Source of the DNA: Plectrocnemia conspersa
Taxonomy: Eukaryota > Arthropoda > Insecta > Trichoptera > Polycentropodidae
Direction: 5' to 3'
Length of the DNA stretch: 64,000 bases
Assembly (NCBI GenBank): GCA_009617715.1
Contig: VTFK01000340.1
Coordinates: forward strand, 62,001 to 126,000
Positions 1-12,429 of the stretch are shown one piece after another. Within the stretch, counting starts at the first letter, position 1, and the number at the start of each line of letters is the position of its first letter. Under the pieces are notes generated by a model. The model was given only the letters and a program-made list of their open reading frames with translations. It was not told the origin of the DNA and ran no database searches. The translations under genes were made by a program, and so were the position numbers.

Positions 1-2660
1 ATTTAAAATCGCTGTAAAAAAGCAAGACATGAAATATAATCAAAGCGTGATGCTTCGAAATAAAAAAGAAAACCTTGATCTGTTTTCGATGGTACATATG
101 TTAAGCACTAGGAAATCCTATTGATTCTTTTGAAGCGATATTAATTGCATGTCGGTTGATGAGCCGGCTCAATGTCAACAATGCTGAGTGCTTCGAAATT
201 TCATAGTACGTTTAAAACTACTTATTATATGTATGTTTTCTCTTGATTTTTGTGTGAAATGTGTTTCATCACATCAGAGTGCGGAAGCTGGAAAGTCGTG
301 TTAAATAATCCAGACACTGTAACAAAAAACAAAATCAGATATGAATGAAAAAGAAGAAGTGACGACTGCTCTTCTTTTGACGCGGACTTAAACAAACGCT
401 CTCATGTCAAGTAAGAAGTATTATTATTCCAATAATAATATTTCATAAATTTTATATATAAATTGTAACACTTATTAAACTACATTTTATACCGGCTACA
501 TATATCTAAATAATATATTTATACGTTACAAAGTTGACTAAATTTATTTTTATATAAATACCATAAGTTTTAACAGTCGGTCTTACTTTGGTCGTTGACA
601 TCTAAGTACGTATTTTATTATATCAGTAAACAAATTATACGAAATTACTTCTTGTATGAATTTATTGAAAAAAAATGCCAATTACGACCACTAAAATATT
701 TTTAAAACACTGCAATGAAAACTTCTTGGATAGAAAAAAATCAAAATGCAAGCGAAAAGGGGGCTGTCGGTATATTTTGCATCAAAGCCTTCAACAATTT
801 ATGAAATGGTATTAAAAAAAACGAAAGGTGGAAGAAGGAATGAAATTATATAATATACATTAAAATGTGATTTATTTATGGATAACCTAATATATCAATA
901 TTTACATCTGAATTTTTTTTTAATACAATTTTAGGAAAATTTATTAAATCAGTATATAAATACAAACCTATAATAAACATTAATATTGTTCTAAATATAT
1001 TTTTTTTTTTTTTATTGTTTAGTTTTCGAAATCTAAATCGACTTTCAATACAATTTTTTATGACAACGCCCTCCTTAGGTAAAAAATTTTTACTATTTTA
1101 TAAATAATTATTTCATTACTATTAAACGAAAGCTGTTATAAATCATTTAAGTTTAAAAAAAAATTATATATCTACTGAATAATTATGTTTTATAATTATT
1201 TTATTTTTTAATACAAATACAATTCATTTTGAAAACTTTCATGACATATTTTACGATCAGATATGATTCAATCACGAAATTCATATTGAATAATCTAAAT
1301 GTATCTTACCAAACTAAGGCTAAACCTTTCCAATCAATCTTTAGCAATCTTTACCTTTAACAGTGATAAGGCTATTTTCTTGAGATATTCTCAATACACA
1401 GTTCATTATTTAATATGACTTTTGTAAAATATAATTTAATAATAACGATGATAATTCTGCATATTATTTAATGTAAAAAAATATATTCACCTTATTAATC
1501 GTAATAATATTATATGACTTAAAATAATTTTTATTATACGCATTACCTTTGATATTTGACCGCAATTTTATTGGCGTTTATTTGACTTAAACACTTCAAC
1601 CGAACGTCAAATAGAAATCGTTTTATTGTCAAACAAGAGTTGACCGGGTCAATATTGTCAAAATTGACAGTTTTTGCGTTCTAAAAACCTCAACCTCACA
1701 GCAACGCATGGACCTTGTAAATAAAATTGGGATAATCAAGACACGTATCCTTTCATTGACAAGGTAATTGTGTTATGATTTTGATAAAAGTAAAACGTAA
1801 CAACACGTATTAGGTCACCAGATCCGTATCTCATGCGATTAGTGTCGGCTCTTTGAGTTTTATTGTTATCGCAAGTTTATGAATAAATTTATTTTATGGT
1901 TTAAATAAGATAATTTTTACTTTAATTTGCACTTGTGGCCATCAGGGTCTTCCATGTTTACGTATCAGAACAACAGAGCTTGTTCGTTAAGATTCGATTG
2001 TATGTTTGCCTTATCGTTGTACGTGGTTTATACATCTCAAGTGAAATAAAAATAAATTTTCCTGTATTTTTAAAAATAGTGATAAAACGAGACTTGAAGC
2101 CAATGTCGCCTTGTTTTACCTTAACCAAGGATTATTTGCATACTTGCTGTGAAATAAAATATTAAAATAAACATTACGTAAAATGAAGAATGTTTATTAA
2201 AAAAATACTCCATCATTTTTAAAATTACATAAGGCTTAATGTAATTAATTATTTGTAAACATCATGTTATCATTATGCCAATCATTCAAATTTACAATAT
2301 TGATTGAAAAAAGCTATCAATATCAATCAGTGAAACTCTAAAATGTTCAATAAGACAATTAAAAAAACATCAAACAGCACACTATGTGGATTATCCGTGC
2401 TAAATTTTTTTTTAATAATTTTTATTTTTTTAAATAAAAATTCGCATATTTTGTAACACATGAAACAAATGACATGTTATAAAAAATCTTTCTGTTGATT
2501 ACTATAACCAAAAAAAATATTCAGAAGTTGCTATTTTTATATCCTTCGCAGTTGTGTATAGCAAATACTGTACTGGTCCCAAAACACTTCCTTATTGCAA
2601 CTTGAATTAAGATTTAAGTATTAAAAATAAATTATAAAGAAGTTGTCGCTTGATTTTAAA
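1..2660. other. AT-rich noncoding region
   Basis: No coding exon can be supported here. The sequence is very AT-rich with poly-A/T runs. A slightly richer patch at about 1560-1830 includes a short ATG-started reading frame at 1709, but it stops after about 16 codons and has no recognisable protein similarity. The longest open frame (1935-2165) has low-complexity composition and no known motif. Confidence 0.6.
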
Positions 2661-2662
2661 AA

Positions 2663-2810
2663 GAAGCCTGGATGTCACACTTTGTCAAATGCTTGCGAAA
2701 TATTCAAAAACACAGCACCACGGTATTTTTTCTCTTTCATATCCGTGTTGATGGATTTCGCGACTCTGTGAATTTGTTCCACTGCGGAGTGTCGATTCCT
2801 AAAACCGAAT
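2663..2810 (-). mobile_element. Jockey/CR1-like non-LTR retrotransposon RT relic
   Basis: The minus strand translates to a stretch typical of Jockey-type reverse transcriptases. It contains HSAVEQIHRVAKSINTDM, then KKYRGAVFLNISQAFDKV, then a stop where the family has Trp (DKVWHPGLL), then HPGF. This is the RT segment around the first catalytic Asp (family form AVFLDISQAFDKVWH). The visible copy has N in place of that Asp and lacks flanking coding sequence, so it is a dead fragment of about 150 bp. The clade (Jockey versus CR1) is inferred from motif wording only. Confidence 0.8.
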
Positions 2811-3159
2811 TAGTGATTATGAATGATTTATATCTGATAAATGAAGGATAAATAAATATATCAAAAATATAACTGTTTGCTTTTACTAGTGCTGCAAATA
2901 TCACAAAATTATGGATATTTCCAGATGTGACACGGAACCCGAGCTAATGTTTTACCTAGTTGCTTTATACATGTTTTATATTAATTGAACTCAATGCGTT
3001 TTATATTTAAGCTTAAAAAATAATTAAATAAAACTTGAGTTAATTCAGATGTAGTGACTTTTTTCACACTGAGTGGGAGCTCAACAACAATAGAACACAA
3101 TTACAGGTCATGAATACTACAAGCCTTAAAAAGTCGGAACATTATTGCTTATTGTCGCT

Positions 3160-3540
3160 AATTAAATGCTTTTTCTTGATTTTTTTGCACAAGAAAAAAG
3201 TATAATAAAAAATCGGCTTAACAAACTCGGCGTAGGCGTTGAAAGGGCCTTCGGTAACGAAAGTGCCAAGCTATTTATGAGGCTTTATATAAGTCGTTAC
3301 GCGGAATTTTACAATTTATCGAACCAAGGAAACGTACGTATTGTGTACGCTCCCTTTTATTCATCACTCGAAAATCACATAGCATTAAGACGATTTACGA
3401 GCTAGACGCTCACACCTCCCAGATCGTAATCTCAGATTTATCTCGTGTCGTCTTCCACTCGAGGCGACTCATTGCGCATGCGTGTACGTGTGAACGCAGG
3501 GCCGTTCTTGGGATGAGAATTACTAGACATTTTCTCATGT
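3160..3540. other. GC-richer island with NRF1/ewg-type site
   Basis: This 380-bp island is clearly less AT-rich than its surroundings and holds many CpG steps. It includes a GCGCATGCG core at 3474-3482, which matches the NRF1 (insect erect wing) recognition consensus. A 79-codon open frame (3166-3405) lies across it but shows no recognisable domain. It may be a promoter, a distant 5' exon or an enhancer; no gene model can be attached to it. Confidence 0.35.
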
Positions 3541-3739
3541 AATTATTGTTATTGAAAAATTTGGGTATATAAGTGTGTGTAGAAGTTTCCCGATATCTTC
3601 GAAATCAAACCTACATTATATAATATGTACTAAGAACATTATCTACTAAGAAAGTTTATTGTATTTACTTGGTGCTACTTTGTTCTTAATATTTAATAAA
3701 GATGGTGACATTTTTTCCACACATAAAGCATAAATATTC

Positions 3740-3920
3740 AACATTTTTAACATTTTTAACATAATTTAATATTTTTAACATTTTTAACATAATTTAATAT
3801 TTTTAACATTTTTAAATTAAATTTAATTTAATTAATTTTTAATTATCATTTTTAACATAACTCAATATTTCTAACATTTTTAATTCAATATTATTAACAT
3901 TTTTAACATTTTTAACATAA
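3740..3920. repeat. Minisatellite of TTTTTAACAT units
   Basis: Degenerate tandem copies of a 10-bp unit (TTTTTAACAT) alternate with AATTTAATA spacers over roughly 180 bp. Together they make a higher-order unit of about 31 bp in the first half. It is non-coding simple repeat. Confidence 0.85.
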
Positions 3921-4013
3921 TATATATATTATAAATGGGCTCCGTTATTATTTGTAGACGGTAAAAGAAAGAAATGACGTCACTTTTATTTCAACGTATT
4001 CTAATTATCATAA

Positions 4014-4076
4014 GGTTGGAATAACGTAGTTCTTATGGACTTCACTGGAAAATCAGAGGCCGCGGGTTCGAGCCAT
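4014..4076 (+). repeat. tRNA-like SINE head (family B, copy 1)
   Basis: The segment starts GGTTGGAATAACGTAG and ends with a Pol III B-box-like block, GCGGGTTCGAGCC. It aligns along its length with the minus-strand copy at 8566-8630, which starts GGATGGAATAGCGTAG and ends GCGGGCTCAAGCC. The acceptor arm does not close, so it is a tRNA-derived repeat and not a functional tRNA. The AT-rich sequence downstream may be the SINE body. Confidence 0.55.
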
Positions 4077-4739
4077 TGCAACACACTCAAATTTTTATTT
4101 ATAAAAATGCGCTAATATTAAAAACGGCCCCAGCTGCAAAGTGTCATTTATTAATTATATTATATTTAATTATATAGATGTCACCGATTCCCAGACTGAA
4201 AAGTCTGGTGGTTTTAATACTCACTTTAAGATATTCATTATTTCTAATTTACTTACCAGTTGGTACGGATTTAATCCGTTTTAACGCATTGGGCATATGC
4301 TTGTTAAGTTACAACGGAAGATTGAAAAAATAATGTTATAAATAGAGAGTAATTATTTGTTCTAAGAGCATGATCATATAACATTCTGTACAAGATCCGC
4401 ATTGAAACCTTCCACGATAAACTTTAAACCTGGAAGGTAAGACCAGTCGCCGAATTTCGTCGAAGACTCTTTTTAAAACCTTTACAGCAGTAACATAAAG
4501 TAACAACATCCATTACATAACACTATTTATACTATAAAAATAATATAAACTAAGTATTGTTTATAGTTCTTTGTAAATTATAAATTATTATTATTATTTA
4601 ACATGCATTTTTAAAGGGGAAATTAATTAAAAGCTATATTAAACGTTTCACTGAATGTAATGACTGTAATGACTGATTGACTAAAAATGTCATGCTCTCC
4701 TACAACTATTGAACTACATATATCTTTACAAACATCATA

Positions 4740-5180
4740 AGGTTCAATTTTGTGTTACTATGCAATAGTGAACTATTACGGCCCTGTACTGGTATACTAT
4801 CGTAAGTCCAGATCGAGATTAATTACGCAAAACTGTTTTCCGGAGAGTGCGATTCACAACCGGTTAATTATTCGGCGAGAGGTTTTTCGTTCATTGTGTC
4901 ATTGTATGTATGTATTTGTGTGTTGTGATAGATCTGCTCTCGTTCGGATCCATCGATCGGATCTATCCACATTCATCACCGATAATTACCGAATGTCTAC
5001 GATCGCCAGATTGGCCGTACACTGTGACGTTTGGCAAGAGTTTCTTTCGAAAAAAACTGCACAATCTGGCGCATGTGCTAATCTGAAATTTGCATTGATA
5101 TATATAAATCTTTTGAAAGAACGACCAAAGATATCACTATGCGATACTAATGCATATTTTGTTTATTCAATTTTTTGTTA
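4740..5180. other. Moderately GC-rich island, open in one frame, no recognised product
   Basis: A 143-codon open frame (4750-5181, plus) crosses an island of mixed composition. Its translation has no domain I recognise. It contains stretches that look like translated noncoding DNA and ends in AT-rich sequence. Short inverted repeats are present: CCAGATTG at about 5008 is mirrored by CAATCTGG at about 5062. I read this as a conserved-looking noncoding or regulatory block, not as a gene. Confidence 0.35.
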
Positions 5181-5189
5181 AAAATAGTT

Positions 5190-8100
5190 CAATGGTTATT
5201 TATTTTAATCCCTAATGTCTAACAGATCTTTTTCACATATTCTAACACATACCGTGCAAATTTACATAAAAAAAATTATATATGATAAAAGTAAGAATAA
5301 GTAGCTAAATATTATAACAATTCAGATGCATTTATACCCAATATCATTATTTTTTCTGACAAATGTTCCAAAAAAAAATTTCACAAAACCTTGAATGTCA
5401 CGTACTAAGAAATAATAAAAATTGCGAACAGAATCTCCCGGATAGGCATTTTTTTTTAAATCTAACATCCTATCTGTTCAAAACCAGTGATTATCTGTGC
5501 TTTGATTACCACATTCATAAGATCAAATGAGATTGTAAAATTTTTTTGCAAATTAATTAATACATATATTAGCACAATAGCAAATGCACGTATTTCTATT
5601 TATTATTAATTAACTCTGTATAACGGGAAAGCTGTCAATAAATGTCAGAAAGCGTGTAGTCTATACAGCTAGCAGTAAATTTATATTTAACCTTTATTTT
5701 CTACCCTAGTGACCTAGAGGTTAAGGAAAAGTGGTTATGGTGTTGAGGTCATAAAATCATATCTTACCATCAGTCAATTATTTATTACTATTAATGATTG
5801 ATATATTATTAATTCAATTCTATATTTAATAATCCTTCTAATATACTATACATATTATATTTTACGCAAATGAATACGAAACATATTTATATACTTAACC
5901 TAGTAGAAAAAAATCCTAAAAACTAATAAATATTAGATCATTATCACGATGTTTTAAATTCAATGTATCTGATAAAACAAATTTAAATATTATACAATGC
6001 TATTTTATATAATCTCGTATCACATTTTTATGTAAACTTTTGCGTGGTTTTATGGTAACATACGCAATTTTTTTTCTTAAGATCTGGTTCCAGTTTTGGT
6101 CAAATAGTCTAATTTGTATGCAAAGCTATGTTTAGAACATATTACATTTTTTTCAAATTTCAATGCTAACTGCTGACCTCATGACATATTATTTTATGTG
6201 AAGAGATTATCCGATTTCTATACAAAAAAATTTTATTTTTTTAACCCATAAAATAATATATTATTTAATAACTATATTTAAATCTGTATAAACATTGTTA
6301 CAACGGAAAAACTTATAATGACTTAAAATATCATAATATACGCCAAGCAAGAGCACGACCTTCAACTGCTTTCGAATTATTTGCTACTTCACTTATTGCA
6401 TCAGTGCTTCAATATGTCTTATTTATTTTCTCCAACTATATCCTGTATGTTCAATTGATTTAATTTTGAGCTTAAAATTATATACATTTAACATCTGTTA
6501 AATTAATATTAAGCTAGTGTAACTGTAATGGTACTATTAATTTAGACTCAAAAGTGAAAAAAAAATTATCATTCTAAATAATATTTGTTATATAATTTTA
6601 TTTATGGCTATATTGTAACGTATTGTACACCATTGTTTTTATGGCATTGCTAATTTACAAATTAACGTGCAGGAATTTTTAGTAAATAAAAAATAGCATT
6701 TGATAGCTCAATATAATGTAGTATTGCGGTTGTTTGTTTATACAATTATTGTTTTATAATAATAGGTACAAAAAATAATAAATAAAGCACATGCGTGAAA
6801 GTGAAACAATGAGTTACCTATCAATAAAAAAATCTAAAAGAAGGGGCGTGGTTCATAATTTACGATCGCTTGAAGGATTCTTTCACCAAGAAAATTTTTC
6901 CGAAAAACAATGAAGATTTTTACATAATTTAATTATTTATTTTACAATAGTTCTTAAAAAAATATTGGACAATTTACTAAAATTTGCATTTATTTGTAAC
7001 GCAACAATTAATTCATATAGGCTTTTTTAATCTATTCGATTAATTTCAAAGTTTTTAATGTTTACCTTTATACAGAATAGTATTGCAATAAAAAAGGCTA
7101 TCAATATATCACTATTATTATTTTATTTCTGTAACATTAACAATACCCTAGATTATCTCACGATTATTTAATTAAATGGTATTTTGTGTGTTATTTTTTT
7201 TTAATAACTTTTTGCTTAACTTTATGTACTATGAAAAGAGCTGTATATTAATAAATTTATAGTTGAAGAAATTCAAAAGATTTTTGTGTTGAAAAAAAAG
7301 TAGCTACATATAAGTATTTTTTTTACTGATTTGTAATTTACAATATGTCAATACTGTTGACATTAAATACCTATCTCGACATAGAAAAAATGGTACTTAA
7401 TAAATAAATACTGAATAACATATATAAATTTTCCTGGTTGGTAACTAATACTTTTTTGAAGGCATTGTGACGCAGCTACAAGGCCTTTATGTGAATTCTT
7501 CATTATAAATTTTAAATTAAATCGAAATAACTACATAGTGGTGATCGATTGTATTTTAATTATGTAATAAATTGACTTATTAAGGACCTAAAAAATAGTA
7601 GATCAACGCTGAAAAGCAGTGGCAAAAACAACTGTATGGTAACCACAGAACAAAGAATATAATAACTACTAACCAAAGTGTGCATATAATAGCGACGAGA
7701 TGCAGAGAGAAAATATATGTCATTTAGTCGCTTAATATAAGGGAAGCTAAAAAATATTTTTTTAACCTTTGCTTTGCAAACATTATAAATATACCATTAT
7801 TGTTTAAAAAAATAATACCATTAATAATGTTAATATTTTTTATAATAAAATATTTTTGTTGCATGCTTATTGTTTAAGATCCGTGCAATACTTTATTTAT
7901 TTATTTTTGTAAAATTAATTAAGAAATTCTTCAAAGGCAATTGCAATATTTTTTTTAAACTTCTTTCTCTCTACACGTGTGAAATATATCTTCCAATATC
8001 ATCGGCTTTATTATGAGAAACGCTCTTTACTTTGACGATACATCATTTTATAATTTGGAATCCCTGAATAACCGAATACTCCCTCTTAGTTAAAAAGCTT

Positions 8101-8565
8101 ACAAAATATTATTGAAAGACCTTGATAAGAGGATATTTGTAGATCATCCGTTTCTGTATCCCAGCGCCATTTTTTTAGGAGCGGTAGGATATGATTCGCT
8201 GAGATCTCGCAGAAAGTTATACATATGTTATCGCTAAGCATTTCTTTAATCTATTAAAGAGTTCTGTTGACATTTAAACTACTTTTAAGGAATTCCAGTT
8301 TTACGTTTCGGAACGTCTTTGAGAATCACGATCGCATCCTCTTCTGATGTCCATTAAAGGCAGGACGTCCCCACTAGCCGACTCGCATATGACTGTCACC
8401 ATCTGGCTCCTTAATACGCTGACATTGCACGTTGACCTATTCAATATCAGATACAAAAATTTGGTCCGGTTCGTTCTATTGAATTTTGAAGTTTTCTTTC
8501 TCTTTCTTATTATTTATTATTTTATGTGTAAGCTCAATGCGTTACAACAAATATATACATATATA
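5190..8565. other. AT-rich noncoding region
   Basis: I see only AT-rich sequence with homopolymer runs and no supportable exon to about 8290. From 8290 to 8480 composition is more balanced and a 75-codon frame (8347-8574) is open, but it has no recognisable similarity. Confidence 0.55.
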
Positions 8566-8630
8566 GGGGCTTGAGCCCGCAACCTTAGAGTTACTAGTCT
8601 GAGACGTTACGGACTACGCTATTCCATCCT
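8566..8630 (-). repeat. tRNA-like SINE head (family B, copy 2)
   Basis: Read on the minus strand, this begins GGATGGAATAGCGTAGTCC and ends with GGTTGCGGGCTCAAGCCC, a T-arm/B-box. The middle could fold as an anticodon arm with loop CTAGTAA (anticodon AGT, Thr-like). The 3' flank does not pair with the 5' acceptor strand, and the anticodon stem is imperfect. A tRNA-derived SINE fits better than a working tRNA gene. Confidence 0.55.
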
Positions 8631-9539
8631 TTTTTATTGTTAAATATTGTTTTCAGAGAAATACTATACCTATTGAAACACTTTAAATAATATTCTGATG
8701 TACGCCTCAATGAGAGATAGTAATGCCAAATAAAAAATACTTAGCTAGTAGTTTTTTTCTTATAGGTTATGCATCCGTCTCCAATTACTACTTAACCTGT
8801 ACTCCCACTTATGTATTAGTATCACAAATTATAACAATAAGGTGTACTTATGATATTTATATATTTTTGTAATACGCAATATATATTTAGAAAATAAACA
8901 AGCAATTTATTGACTCTCTTGGCAACACTACCATTCTGCTAAAGCCTACGTAATGGAGCCGAGTTTATCAAATTTTATTTGCAGTAACCTTATGCCTGTT
9001 TACAAATGCCGTTACAACTAATAACGCTGTTTGTTCATCGATATTTTTGTATATATAACAAGAAACTGCTGCTGCTAATAAATAGTGAAAAAATAACGTT
9101 AAAGATAAAAAGAGAAGTGGAGAGTCTTTGTCATTGATAAACTTTTTAAAAATTAAAGAAAAAACTATGTGAATAAGTGTATAAAACTGGTTTTTTACAC
9201 GGTTACTGAAAGATTAGACTATACTTGCGTAGGTTTCCAAAAAAACAGCAGGTCAAGACTTATGACGTTGAAGTCAAAAAATTCGTTCACAGACTCACCA
9301 AATACATCAAGATTTATGATGGCTATGTCGAAAAATAAATGAAGTGTTACTTCTAATGTATTATAAGTCAATCCCCAAATAAAATGCTTTAAATTTATTT
9401 CCAAGACTTTGTCTCTTTACATTCCGAAAACCTCTTATAATTTTGCGTATTTTTTCTGAATTTTTATTTATTTACATACGTTGCACAGTAATGTTAAATT
9501 ATAAAAATATTATTTTATACTTTTAATACATAATCGTAT

Positions 9540-9990
9540 TTTTTAAATATCATACTAGTATTGAAAGGCCTGTACACGACCCATCGCGCCGAATAGAAGC
9601 GCGATAATGATTGCTTCGCATCAGAGTTCGAAGTGAGAGTGCTTCGGCGGCCGAAGAGAGAGGCTTCCCTCTTCTTTGCTTCTTAGGCCACTAGAATAAT
9701 GGCTTAGACTTTGCTGTGTAAAGCGGCAGCAGGAGGACATAATGCACCCAACATTAGCGCGTCGTGTCGGATTTTATTTTATCACAGCCGTTCGCGGAAA
9801 ACGGTCGCGGCCCTCCCCAAACGCTAACGTAAACTAACCTTAAAATAATTAAAAATAAACAACCCTGAAAATCGAAACGAATATTATAAATAGACCGACG
9901 CGCGTAGAACGCATTGTCGCACTGCACGTCATTGATACCACACAAGAACGACCTGTCGGTTATTAAAAAAAACATTGCCCTTACCGCGAG
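9540..9990. promoter_or_regulatory. Orphan GC/CpG-rich island, possible promoter or 5' exon
   Basis: About 450 bp of CpG-containing sequence (several CGCG, CGGCCG and GTCGCGG words) sits in a strongly AT-rich desert. Composition resembles the two promoters later in the window (about 47.6 and 58.3 kb). On the minus strand a donor-like CTCGCG|GTAAGG occurs at about 9985, so a minus-strand 5' exon is possible. No coding exon could be tied to it. The 73-codon minus frame here (9754-9975) has no recognised motif. Confidence 0.35.
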
Positions 9991-10640
9991 TGCATACGAA
10001 AAGAATATCAGTGCAAATAGTTTATTTTATTTATGATAATAAATAAAATATTTAACAAATTGTGAATTGAAATATAAAAACATAGGAGTACATTTTAACC
10101 GGCGATATAAAGATGGTAAGATTTTTTTATTTAAATTAGATTGAGTAACTAAAACAAATAGATTTAAACTAACCTAACCTTTTAAGTCAATTGTGGATAT
10201 GAACTGGCTGACATTATACTTACTTAATTCTTGTTCTAGCAAAAAAAAATATATATAAACTCGACATTAACTAGTAATAATATGTATTTTTAAAATATAA
10301 AATGTATGTTTTATTTTATATCATAACAGACATAAAACAGAAAAAGCATTTTTTACAATTTATCCTTAATAAAGAGTTAAATATTATAGTTCCTTATATT
10401 GTAGTAAATAGTTGCAATTTGTCTGACTACACTATAACTACTACTTGTTTTAGCATAAAAAAATGAGTTATTTAAACTACTTGTTTTGTTTTTTTATATA
10501 TGAACTTAACTAAACTATTATATAAAAATTCACTTTAAAAAAACTATCAAAATATATTGTTTAATTAAACCTGACTTCCATTATTTATTACAAAGTGTTA
10601 ATAAATATATTTTAATACTAAATATATTTGTATTTTATTT
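9991..10640. other. AT-rich noncoding region
   Basis: AT-rich sequence with TATATA and poly-T runs. No exon or repeat unit could be supported, except loose similarity to the body of the repeat family that begins at about 10640. Confidence 0.5.
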
Positions 10641-11600
10641 TAAAAAATATTTTATTAATTCAAGGATCAGAAAAAAATGGTTTGTATAATAACGTCATAA
10701 TCAAGTATAAAAATACATTTTATATACTTATATACAATTTAAATAATATATATTTTATATAATTATATACTTAAACCACCACAATAAGTATAAGTCGGTG
10801 ACTAATACCTAAAAGGCCTAGGCTCGAATATCATATGGATCCTTATATTTATTAAATTCAAATTGTAAATTTATTTTTAACTGTTAAGTTCAAATTTATT
10901 TTATTTTTAAAAATGTTTTATCAATAAAATACAGGAGTCAGATAAAAAAAACATTTTTTACAATTAAATCATAATTAAATATAACAATATGTTATTAAAT
11001 ATATACATGAATACTTATACCAGCATAATAGTACAGTGGCTTAAGTCAATGACTAATACCTGAAAGATCTGAGTTTTTATCCCATGTGGATCCTAATGTT
11101 TATCAATTTCTATCGTATCAGGCAAATTGTAACTAATAATTATTATATAATTATCATAGTGAATATTACATATTGAGTTTTCCTAGATTTTCCTAATCTC
11201 GCAATTTTTTATTTTCTCAAATTACATATATTTAACTAATAAAAAAGTATCATAACATATTGTTTTTCAAATACCTGAAAATGACACATAAATTATTAAT
11301 GTGAAAGTTTAAGCCTTTACGTATTTAAAAATATATTTCCTTTTTAAAAATGTTATATCAATAAAATGCAGGAATCAGAAAAGAAGTTTATTAAGTCATA
11401 ATCAAATATAACAATATATTATATGTATATATAATACTTATACTTACATCAGCACGATAGACCAGTGGTATAAGTCGAATGCAACATGGATGCAACAGTC
11501 GAATGCAACACTAATGTTAATTTCTATCGTGTCTGAAAATTGTTATTAGTGATTATTATATAATTATAATTCAGAGCGAATATCTCAGATTAAACCAGTG
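10640..11600 (+). repeat. Cluster of three SINE family A copies
   Basis: Three diverged copies follow one another in the same orientation. Each has a leader containing ATCAATAAAATRCAGG (about 10650, 10920 and 11355), an AT-rich middle, a tRNA-like block AGTGGNNTAAGTC followed by GACTAATACCT and CCCATGTGGATCC (about 10785, 11035 and 11455), and a tail. The best tail reads TTTTCCTAGATTTTCC. Two further copies lie at 12240-12425 (minus) and 20580-20762 (plus). The B-box-like part (GGCTCGAATATC, or GGATTCGAATCCC in the minus copy) suggests a tRNA-derived SINE. Confidence 0.6.
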
Positions 11601-12239
11601 TGTAAATGTAATGTGAACTGAAATAATGGATCATAATTAAGGGTCATATTTTACAGACTATGATTTTATTCTGATGTGTCACTACTTACATAGTAGTTAT
11701 TGATTGTCTTTGATTGCATTAGCTAACGCCTAAAATGTTTCAGCTAAAGAATTTCAATAAATCACTAACTAAATAGTAAATAATATGTTTTTTATTATTA
11801 AATATGCAATATACAATTATTAATTATTAGAAATAATCACTTGATTTTTTTTTAATATTATAATAGATATTACTTTTTATAGCGAAATGAATCAAATATT
11901 TATTTATTTATCTATATAATAATAATTTAAAATAAAAGCCCTACAAATTATTAGGATTCATGAATTGCTTCAACCACACCACTTATCTACTATTGCTATC
12001 TTGTTAACATCCAAGTAAAAATTATCTTAACTCATAGAATTTAAATAAAAATGAAACTTTATAACTGTCGAGTTTACAAACATGCTGAAAAACTCTACGT
12101 CCTAATTTATTGATATGGATTAAAATTATGATTTTATTAATAAGTTATTCATTGCAAATATATATTATGTTATTTTGTTCCCTAAGTAAGAATATTAATA
12201 CCTAATATGTACGACCTAGCTCAATTTTAATTAATCATC

Positions 12240-12425
12240 ACGATATTAAAGTGTGAGATTAGGAAAATCTATGTATATCTAATCTGTGATGTTAAATTTA
12301 TATAATAAACACTAATTCTGATGTGCCAGACATGATAGAAAAAACATCAAAGTCTATATGGGATTCGAATCCTGGTTGTTCAGGTCAATAGTGATATATA
12401 CCACTCGTATATTGTGTTAGTCAAT
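12240..12425 (-). repeat. SINE family A copy
   Basis: On the minus strand this copy reads ACGAGTGGTATATATCAC, then TATTGACCTGAACAACC, then a perfect B-box GGATTCGAATCCC, then a body ending in AGATTTTCCTAATCTC. The same order of blocks is found in the copies at 10.8-11.5 and 20.6 kb. It is the best-preserved B-box in the family and lacks a closed acceptor stem. Confidence 0.55.
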
Positions 12426-12429
12426 TAAT

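Noticed and set aside
1709..1760. ATG in a promoter-like context (ATGGACCTTG followed by GTAAAT) as a possible first exon
   Set aside because: Only three codons before a weak donor-like site and no downstream exon to join; the open frame stops after about 16 codons.
3740..3920. CRISPR-like array
   Set aside because: The units are 10-bp AT-rich minisatellite repeats without unique spacers of constant length, in a eukaryotic genome.
4750..5181. 143-codon open frame
   Set aside because: No recognisable domain, no signal peptide, no splice context, and composition like the surrounding noncoding island. Chance openness is the simpler reading.
8566..8630. Functional tRNA-Thr(AGT)-like gene
   Set aside because: The 3' flank does not pair with the 5' acceptor strand, the anticodon stem has mismatches, and a diverged second copy exists at 4014-4076, so it is a tRNA-derived repeat.
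9754..9975. Minus-strand 73-codon frame in the orphan CpG island
   Set aside because: Translation has no family similarity and its openness follows from the GC-rich composition.
10170..10182. TTAGG telomeric repeat (AACCTAACCT)
   Set aside because: Only two units; not a telomeric or interstitial telomere array.
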